Origin: Lachnospiraceae bacterium UBA3641
GTDB lineage: Bacteria; Bacillota; Clostridia; Lachnospirales; Lachnospiraceae
Assembly: GCA_002373875.1 (NCBI GenBank)
Contig: DFKQ01000019.1
Span: 1-18,592 of the forward strand
Direction: 5' to 3'
Length of the DNA: 18,592 nt
The position numbers and the translations under genes were made by a program. Numbering within the stretch: position 1 is the stretch's first letter; the number at the start of each line of letters is the position of its first letter. Below, piece by piece: positions 13,122 through 18,592 of this stretch. The notes beneath the pieces were generated by a model. It searched no databases, was not told where the DNA came from, and worked only from the letters and a program-made list of their open reading frames with translations.

Positions 13122-16100
13122 TTATAAGCTCTCAACATACTGATGCATCCTATTTGCGTATGCCTCTACACGCTTATCCATATCGGTATTAGTTGAGAGT
13201 GATTCTATGTTATCATCATTATCCGTCCACAACTCACACTGAGTCATTACAGTCTGAACGGCATCATCCATTCCTTCCGGGGGATACTTATGCTTCTTAA
13301 GCAACTTCTTGATCATCATCCGCATACTCGCCCTAGCGGACTCCCTCTTCTGCCAGTCTATTGTCCTGTTATTCCTAAGAGCCTCGGCCAGTTCTTTTGT
13401 AATGGCGATCAGCTCCTCGTTTTCATAGAAATCCTTAATCGCCTGTGGTTTTGTCAATGCGTCATAGAATGCAAGCTCATCAGCAGTAAGTCCGAGTTCC
13501 TCACCTTCCTTCTGAGCTGCCTGTATCTGTTTCGCAAGATTCAGCAATTCTTCAATGACCTGTTCATTTGTCAGCATTCCGTTCAGATACCGGTTCATTG
13601 CCAATTGTATTATCTCACTGAACTTTTGGGACTTGACCACATTTGTCCTTTTATATATAAGAACCTGTTCTGCGATGAGTTTTCTCAGTAGCTCTACGGC
13701 AAGATTCTTTTCTTTCATCTTCCCGATCTCCTCAAGGAACTTAGGATCAAACAACGAAAAGTCACCATTAACATCTGAGAACAGGTTTATCACGCCGGTA
13801 CTCTTTATACTCTGTTCAAGTAGTGCATTTATTCTCTCATTCATCTCCGGGAGGGATATCTTCTTTCCTTCTCCCTGATTAATGAGTCTGCCAACGAGAA
13901 CTCGGACAGATTCAAAGAACGCTGCCTCAACACGCAAGCTCTCCTCTGCCAGTGACGAGCACAACGATAAGGCCTGCCTCATAAGTAAGGATTCTTTCAG
14001 GAAACTGTCACGCTCCGTTTCCTTATCTACCGCCACAATAAAGTTTACTGCTCCGCTGATAGTCTTTGACCTCTCAAGATCGGTTCCAGACATGAATTTT
14101 GAGTAATCATATCCATGGAACAGATCACGACATACAGATAGTTTCTCAAGGAACTTAGGATATGCAACTTTAGCAACATCTGTATCACCATAATTCTTTT
14201 TATCTCGGGATGTGTAATCATTCATCGCCTGCTTAAGCGCAGAGGCAATACCGACATAATCCACGACAAGGCCACCCTCCTTATCTCCGAACACCCTGTT
14301 AACACGAGCGATCGCTTGCATAAGGTTATAACCCTGCATTGGTTTATATACGTACATTGTTGCCAGTGAGGGAACATCAAACCCGGTGAGCCACATATCA
14401 ACTACAATGGCAATCTTTAAAGGATCCTCATTATCTTTAAACCTCTTGGCCAGTTCCTCTTTATGACGCTTATTACCGATAACAGAGCGCCACTCCTCCG
14501 GGTCCTTATTGCTTTCAGTCATTACAACTGCAACCTTGTCTGTCCAAGACGGTCTTATCTGTAATATCCTGTTGTAGATCTTCATTGCAATATTACGGTT
14601 ATAAGCAACTATCATAGCCTTACCGGTAAGAAGATTTGCTCTGTAATTCTCATAATGATCAAGGATATCATTAACAAGAGAATCTACGGTTTGCTCATTT
14701 CCAAGGATGGCTTCCATCTGGCCGAGTTCACGCTTACTCTTGGCAACGACCTCGGGATCGGCATTATTGGCCATTATGTCATATTCCTCATCTATAAGCT
14801 TAAGCGTATCTTGGTCGAGGTTAAGCTTGATAACACGGCTTTCATAATATACAGGTCTTGTTGCACCGTCCTCTACAGCCTGTGTCATATCATAAACATC
14901 TATATAGTCACCGAACACTTCTCTGGTACTTCTGTCCTTAAGAGAAATCGGTGTGCCCGTAAATCCTATATAAGTAGCATTCGGTAGGGTGTCCCTTATA
15001 ATCCGGGCAGTACCCACTTTGATCTTACCGGTTTCCGGGTCAACCTTTTCTTTCAGACCATACTGACCGCGGTGAGCCTCGTCCGCCATTACAACAATGT
15101 TCCTGCGTTCTGATAACGGCTCATTAGACTCCTCAAACTTCTGCATGGTTGTAAAGATTATGCCGTTCGCCTGCCTGCCGTCCAATAATGTCTTCAGATG
15201 TTCCCTGCTTTCAGCATGAAGCGGTTCCTGTCGCAGAAAGTCTTTACATTTTGCGAACTGTCCGAATAACTGATCGTCCAGATCATTACGATCCGTTAGC
15301 ACGACTATTGTGGGGCTATCCAAGGCTTCCTGTAATCTGTGAGCATAAAAAACCATAGATAAGGATTTACCAGACCCCTGGGTATGCCAAAAAACTCCGC
15401 CCTTTCCATCGGTCTCCGTAGCACGCTTTGTCGATGCAATCGCCTTGTTTACCGCGAAGTATTGATGATATCCTGCAAGTATCTTATTTTGTTTAAGTCC
15501 CTCATTTGAAAAGCATATGAAGTTCTTTATAATATCGAGCAGCCTTTCTTTTTCGAAAATTCCTTCAAAAAACGTATCAAACTGTGCGTACTGGGTGTTT
15601 TCATAATTACCATCCTTCGTCTTCCATTCCATGTAACGATCTTCACCGGATGTTATAGTTCCGGCCTTGGAAGTAAGATGGTCACTCATAACGCAAATAC
15701 AGTTATATATGAACATTGATGGTATTTCATGCATGTAATTCCGTATCTGAGTATATGCCTCAGAAGCGTCCGTCTCCTCGCGTGACGGGGACTTTAATTC
15801 AATAAGTACAACAGGTAATCCGTTGAGGAACAACAGTACATCCGGTCTCTTGTTACTGTTCTCGATAAACGTCCACTGATTTGCTACTATGAAAGAATTA
15901 TTATCAGGATTCTTATAATCTACAAGATATATAAGACCGGAACGTTCCTCACCTTTACAAAAATACCGAACTTCAACACCATGCTGTAAGTAATCCATAA
16001 ATACGGCATTTTTCTGTGTCAGTTCGGCATTCTCAAAATTTTTCAGTTTATAAAGCGCATCGGAAATTGCATCATCTGGCATATCCGGATTAAGCCGGTA

Positions 16101-16244
16101 CAAAGCAGCATTAAGTTCATCCTCATATAACGGACTGTTAAAATCACGCTCCAAGTCCGGTGCGTAAATATAGCTGTATCCCATGTTCTGAAATAACTCT
16201 ATGATGGAATTTTCATAATCAGCTTCTGTATAAAATGCAGTCAT
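13122..16244 (-). CDS. hsdR: type I restriction-modification system, restriction (R) subunit
   Basis: ATP-dependent DNA translocase and endonuclease subunit. The 1040 residues are full length. The N-terminal PD-(D/E)XK nuclease has Asp135 (RPDVLLF), Glu149 and Lys151 (VLIELKSP). The superfamily 2 motor has Walker A HTQGSGKS ending near 294, motif Ia region LTDRNDLDDQLF, DEAH at 388-391 (VMADEAHRGQYG), motif III GFTGTP, and motif VI QAIARVNRVF. A long helical C-terminal region follows, for docking to the methylase core. I start at 16244 because GGAGG is 7 nt upstream; the ATG at 16277 adds 11 residues without support. It lies 79 bp behind the DUF1016 gene. No hsdM or hsdS occurs in the window, so activity depends on partners encoded elsewhere. 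Confidence 0.93.
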   Translation of the reverse strand: MTAFYTEADYENSIIELFQNMGYSYIYAPDLERDFNSPLYEDELNAALYRLNPDMPDDAISDALYKLKNFENAELTQKNAVFMDYLQHGVEVRYFCKGEERSGLIYLVDYKNPDNNSFIVANQWTFIENSNKRPDVLLFLNGLPVVLIELKSPSREETDASEAYTQIRNYMHEIPSMFIYNCICVMSDHLTSKAGTITSGEDRYMEWKTKDGNYENTQYAQFDTFFEGIFEKERLLDIIKNFICFSNEGLKQNKILAGYHQYFAVNKAIASTKRATETDGKGGVFWHTQGSGKSLSMVFYAHRLQEALDSPTIVVLTDRNDLDDQLFGQFAKCKDFLRQEPLHAESREHLKTLLDGRQANGIIFTTMQKFEESNEPLSERRNIVVMADEAHRGQYGLKEKVDPETGKIKVGTARIIRDTLPNATYIGFTGTPISLKDRSTREVFGDYIDVYDMTQAVEDGATRPVYYESRVIKLNLDQDTLKLIDEEYDIMANNADPEVVAKSKRELGQMEAILGNEQTVDSLVNDILDHYENYRANLLTGKAMIVAYNRNIAMKIYNRILQIRPSWTDKVAVVMTESNKDPEEWRSVIGNKRHKEELAKRFKDNEDPLKIAIVVDMWLTGFDVPSLATMYVYKPMQGYNLMQAIARVNRVFGDKEGGLVVDYVGIASALKQAMNDYTSRDKKNYGDTDVAKVAYPKFLEKLSVCRDLFHGYDYSKFMSGTDLERSKTISGAVNFIVAVDKETERDSFLKESLLMRQALSLCSSLAEESLRVEAAFFESVRVLVGRLINQGEGKKISLPEMNERINALLEQSIKSTGVINLFSDVNGDFSLFDPKFLEEIGKMKEKNLAVELLRKLIAEQVLIYKRTNVVKSQKFSEIIQLAMNRYLNGMLTNEQVIEELLNLAKQIQAAQKEGEELGLTADELAFYDALTKPQAIKDFYENEELIAITKELAEALRNNRTIDWQKRESARASMRMMIKKLLKKHKYPPEGMDDAVQTVMTQCELWTDNDDNIESLSTNTDMDKRVEAYANRMHQYVESL

Positions 16245-16323
16245 AGATTTGCCTCCATTTTGAACTTTTCCGTTCATATAGCAGTTCTGCAGGTGCTTAT
16301 CCTGCTATCTATAGATTTTTCAA

Positions 16324-17442
16324 TCATTCATTTTTATTCTCATCCAATTCCGGATGCTGCATATAGAATATTTCTTTTTGCGCTTCTATCTCTGCCCGCA
16401 ATTGTTCTTCTGTAGGTAAACAAAGACGATATTTGCTTGCAAATAAATGCTCATTTCCGTGTAGAACCGAATATCGTGCAATATCCTCATCTGTTTCGGA
16501 ACACAAAACCATACCAAGGGTCGGATTATCATCCGGCTGTTTGCGTAGTTCATCATACATCCGAACATACATATCCATCTGACCTACATCCTGATGCGAT
16601 ATCTTTCCAATTTTCAAATCTATCAAAACAAAACATTTCAAAATATAATTGTAAAACACAAGGTCTATGTAATAATCTTCCTTATCCGTATGAATTCGCT
16701 GCTGCCGTTCCACAAAGGCAAATCCTTTTCCCAACTCCATCATAAACTTTTCAAGATTTCCTATAATATTCTTTTCAAGTTCTGACTCAAGGTACGTTCT
16801 GTTTTCTTCCATTCCCAAGAAATCTGCAATAATCGGATTTCTCAAAAACTCGTATTTTTGCTGATAAGGGCTGGTCTTTTCCTGCATCTCCGCTTTTACT
16901 GATTCTTTGTCCGTTGACAGAATCATTCGGTTATAATACTGTGTGCCAATATTCCGTCTCAAAGTACGAACTGACCATGACTGTTCTATTGCCTCTTTTT
17001 CATACCAAGCTCTTGCCGCCGAATCGGGCACCTGAAGCAATCGCTCATAATGAGACCAAGAAAGGATTCCACCTTTTACAGATTGTGGGGTCAGTGTCCC
17101 CACAATCTTATTTTCATCATTATCAGATTGCGGGGTCAGTGTCCCCACAATCTCAGGATATGTCTTATAGAACTGTACATAACGATATAGTGAACGTTTA
17201 TCAAAACCTTTTCCATATTTTCTTGTCAACTCATCTGACAATCCGGCTACTATACCCTCACCGTATCGTTCGGATCTGCTCCCATCCATATTTTCTGCTG
17301 AAATACGCTTACCCAGGAGCCAGTTACGAAGTACAAGTGTCGTATTTACAGCTGCTAATGCAGACTGCTGCGCGCTCTCGATAATACTGCAGATATCCTT
17401 CTGCAAATCATTCGACATATTGTATTCAATCAATTCGTTCAT
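16324..17442 (-). CDS. DUF1016/YhcG family PD-(D/E)XK nuclease-domain protein
   Basis: Family often found in type I restriction loci; its precise role is unknown. The 372 residues have the two usual parts. The N-terminal DUF1016_N domain, about 1-175, includes YGKGFDKRSLYRYVQFY and SWSHYERLLQVPD. The C-terminal YhcG nuclease domain, about 195-345, has LGKGFAFVERQQRI, Asp260 in YYIDLVFYN, and Asp275-x-Lys277 in LIDLKIG. Between the two conserved N-terminal blocks there is an extra segment with the nonapeptide IVGTLTPQS twice (98-106, 113-121), encoded by two palindromic 45-bp repeats. The start has AAAGGAG 7 nt upstream. The TnpB element ends about 40-50 bp before the ATG, so the original upstream promoter or partner genes may have been separated. 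Confidence 0.9.
   Translation of the reverse strand: MNELIEYNMSNDLQKDICSIIESAQQSALAAVNTTLVLRNWLLGKRISAENMDGSRSERYGEGIVAGLSDELTRKYGKGFDKRSLYRYVQFYKTYPEIVGTLTPQSDNDENKIVGTLTPQSVKGGILSWSHYERLLQVPDSAARAWYEKEAIEQSWSVRTLRRNIGTQYYNRMILSTDKESVKAEMQEKTSPYQQKYEFLRNPIIADFLGMEENRTYLESELEKNIIGNLEKFMMELGKGFAFVERQQRIHTDKEDYYIDLVFYNYILKCFVLIDLKIGKISHQDVGQMDMYVRMYDELRKQPDDNPTLGMVLCSETDEDIARYSVLHGNEHLFASKYRLCLPTEEQLRAEIEAQKEIFYMQHPELDENKNE
17080..17153. repeat. two tandem in-frame palindromes (45-bp period) inside the DUF1016 gene
   Basis: At 17080-17108, AGATTGTGGGG and CCCCACAATCT are perfect 11-bp arms around a 7-nt loop. At 17125-17153 the same palindrome recurs with one change (C at 17131), which in the mRNA becomes a G-U pair, so the hairpin is kept. 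The 45-bp spacing keeps the reading frame, and each copy encodes IVGTLTPQS. The location is between two conserved blocks, so it looks like a tolerated insertion. Confidence 0.85.
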
Positions 17443-17485
17443 AATGGAACTCCTTTGTAATCTCTTTGTATTCAGGTCATATTAT

Positions 17486-17625
17486 TCATGAACTACCCAC
17501 CACCGACTACGTCGGAAGGGGTTTCTGTTATGCCGCCAGGCGGCATGAACCTGCAGGAATCGTGTATCCTGCAGAACAGGGCATGTCCACAATGCCCCTA
17601 TCCCATCGGGTCACCTTTGGGAATA
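17486..17625 (-). ncRNA. candidate TnpB guide RNA (omega/reRNA) scaffold
   Basis: TnpB elements make a guide RNA from the 3' end of tnpB into the right end. Here that stretch holds three stems in a row: CTGCAGGA/TCCTGCAG (17551-17574), TGCCGCC-A-GGCGGCA (17531-17545) and CCGAC/GTCGG (17503-17515). The 5' limit is a guess. The guide would be the host sequence just beyond 17486, upstream of the DUF1016 gene. Confidence 0.35.
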
Positions 17626-18592
17626 CTTTCCTTAAGATGTTTGCTGCTCCGTTGATGTCAGCATTAGTAACAGTCCCGTCATAGTGCCTGTACAGTCCTC
17701 TCTTGATCCTTTTACCTGAAAAGATGTATCCTGTCTCATTGTCTTTTTTATATACAGGTATTGGATCAAGTGCCAGAAAGTCAGCCTTGGATGTATAACT
17801 TTCTTCTGTGATCGCAAACCTGATCCCGTAAGCAGCAAGCTTATACTTTAACATGCCTGCAAATATCGTCATCGGTATCTGCACGAAATTCTGGTTATTG
17901 ACATGTCCTATATCTATCTCCTGCTTCTGGAATACGTTATGCCCCATTATCACCACATCCACAAGGTTATCCTTAGCATAGTCAGCTATCTGCCTGCTTA
18001 TCTTATGGAACTGATCCTTTATGCGGCGGTTCCGCCTGCCTGTAAGCTCGTTCATCCTCTTGGTCCTGTATCTGCCGTTACAGAGCATGGCTGCGGATGA
18101 AAGGCGTGCAAGTTCCTTATTATACAGCTGATTGACCGACTTTATAATACCTCCCTTAATGACAAAAGGCTTCTTACCAAAGTTATTGACTATGGCTGCT
18201 ATGTTATCTGTTCCCGGATCTATGGCCATCACTCGCAGGTTATCTGTTTGATCCATATCCCTAAGCTCATTAAGGATTGCTTCATTATCCATGGGTATTA
18301 TTCCCGTATCTTCCATATCCAGTACAACGTCTATGACAAACCTGTCACCTGCAGGTTTGATACGTACTTCCTTGAGGTTGGCGTCACCTACAGACATGCC
18401 GAGGTTAAGCCTTGTCTTTGTTCCGGGGAGCTTAAGGTATTTATCTTCCCTGATAGTGCATATCTGATTTGTAAGGATAGCAGTCTTAAGACCATTTTCC
18501 TTAACATACTTGGGAAGTCTCGGACGGCCGGTAAAGGCAGAAGGATCTCTTTTATATACCTTTAGGGCTTCAAAGAAGGACTTATAGTCTCT
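17528..18592 (-). CDS. tnpB: TnpB, IS200/IS605-type RNA-guided nuclease (5' end outside window)
   Basis: The frame is open from the window edge (18592), giving 354 residues; an internal ATG at 18397 is not the start. The visible N terminus (DYKSFFEALKVYKRDPSAF, FTGRPRLPKY) belongs to the nucleic-acid-binding part. RuvC residues are Asp125 in MAIDPGTDN, Glu263 in ITEESYTSK and Asp312 in NADINGAANI (visible-fragment numbering). Between the second and third motifs, where many TnpB proteins have a four-Cys zinc ribbon, there is no cysteine; the segment reads LDPIPVY and FSGKRIKRGLYR instead, a pattern I associate with one TnpB clade. The last 30 residues are encoded by structured DNA that may double as guide RNA. 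The frame shows no internal break, so it may be active. Confidence 0.9.
   Translation of the reverse strand, partial: RDYKSFFEALKVYKRDPSAFTGRPRLPKYVKENGLKTAILTNQICTIREDKYLKLPGTKTRLNLGMSVGDANLKEVRIKPAGDRFVIDVVLDMEDTGIIPMDNEAILNELRDMDQTDNLRVMAIDPGTDNIAAIVNNFGKKPFVIKGGIIKSVNQLYNKELARLSSAAMLCNGRYRTKRMNELTGRRNRRIKDQFHKISRQIADYAKDNLVDVVIMGHNVFQKQEIDIGHVNNQNFVQIPMTIFAGMLKYKLAAYGIRFAITEESYTSKADFLALDPIPVYKKDNETGYIFSGKRIKRGLYRHYDGTVTNADINGAANILRKVFPKVTRWDRGIVDMPCSAGYTIPAGSCRLAA

Larger units (their letters stand above)
17483..18592 (-). mobile_element. IS200/IS605-superfamily element carrying tnpB, cut by the window end
   Basis: The element comprises tnpB and a structured right end. Downstream of tnpB on the minus strand are the hairpin CCGAC-GTA-GTCGG (17503-17515) and the palindrome TTCATGAA (17485-17492), where I place the approximate boundary. 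No tnpA is visible, and the left end is outside the window. The right boundary is uncertain by roughly 20 bp. Confidence 0.6.

Noticed and set aside
16245..16277. Upstream ATG for hsdR
   Set aside because: It adds 11 residues and the GGAGG ribosome binding site lies inside that extension, pointing to the ATG at 16244.
17080..17153. CRISPR or tandem satellite
   Set aside because: There are only two copies, each palindromic and in frame within a gene, with no further spacers or cas genes.
18397..18592. ATG at 18397 as the tnpB start
   Set aside because: The frame continues to the window edge with TnpB-like sequence, so the gene is 5'-incomplete rather than short.

Overview
The window looks like a chromosomal segment from a Gram-positive, gut- or rumen-type Clostridium relative, most likely Lachnospiraceae. 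The basis is the strong AAAGGAGG-type ribosome binding sites, moderate GC, a 71-nt tRNA-Gly without encoded CCA, and protein families typical of that group: an HD-GYP protein, an aldo/keto reductase with a ferredoxin tail, DUF554, DUF2130, and a PIN/partner module. The family assignment is inference. No rRNA, CRISPR array or phage gene was seen.

Left part (1-9.1 kb), mainly housekeeping. A dense cluster of stem-loops (31-191) lies downstream of malQ (4-alpha-glucanotransferase, minus). Divergent from malQ is an HD-GYP c-di-GMP phosphodiesterase candidate (plus). A minus-strand block follows, in transcription order: a cation diffusion facilitator transporter, D-lactate dehydrogenase overlapping a DUF2130 coiled-coil protein by one base, then a tRNA-Gly(CCC) with its own clear promoter lying 27 nt upstream of a DegT-family sugar aminotransferase. 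An aldo/keto reductase with two C-terminal [4Fe-4S] motifs (plus) diverges from the transporter.

Middle part (9.1-12.3 kb). A 109-nt imperfect inverted repeat lies at the convergent junction between the reductase and a condensation/acyltransferase-fold protein (minus). That gene sits behind a 124-bp compound palindromic element with terminal inverted repeats, which also supplies -10-like boxes and looks like a MITE or a duplicated operator. Then come a DUF554 membrane protein (minus) and a PilZ c-di-GMP receptor (plus). The PilZ start appears disturbed by a one-base shift in an A tract.

Right part (12.3-18.6 kb), an accessory or defence region, all minus. In transcription order: a 5'-incomplete IS200/IS605-type TnpB running off the window, a DUF1016/YhcG PD-(D/E)XK nuclease, an HsdR type I restriction subunit, a small protein with a weak nuclease-like motif, and the decayed remains of a PIN toxin/partner module. 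No hsdM or hsdS is present here. Restriction therefore needs partners located beyond the IS element or elsewhere, or hsdR is an orphan.

The most unusual observations are two tandem palindromes (45-bp period) inserted in frame in the DUF1016 nuclease gene, which share a GGGGACA core with intergenic hairpins elsewhere in the window; the 124-bp palindromic promoter element; and a TnpB without zinc-finger cysteines. Nothing here amounts to a demonstrated new system, but these are concrete leads.
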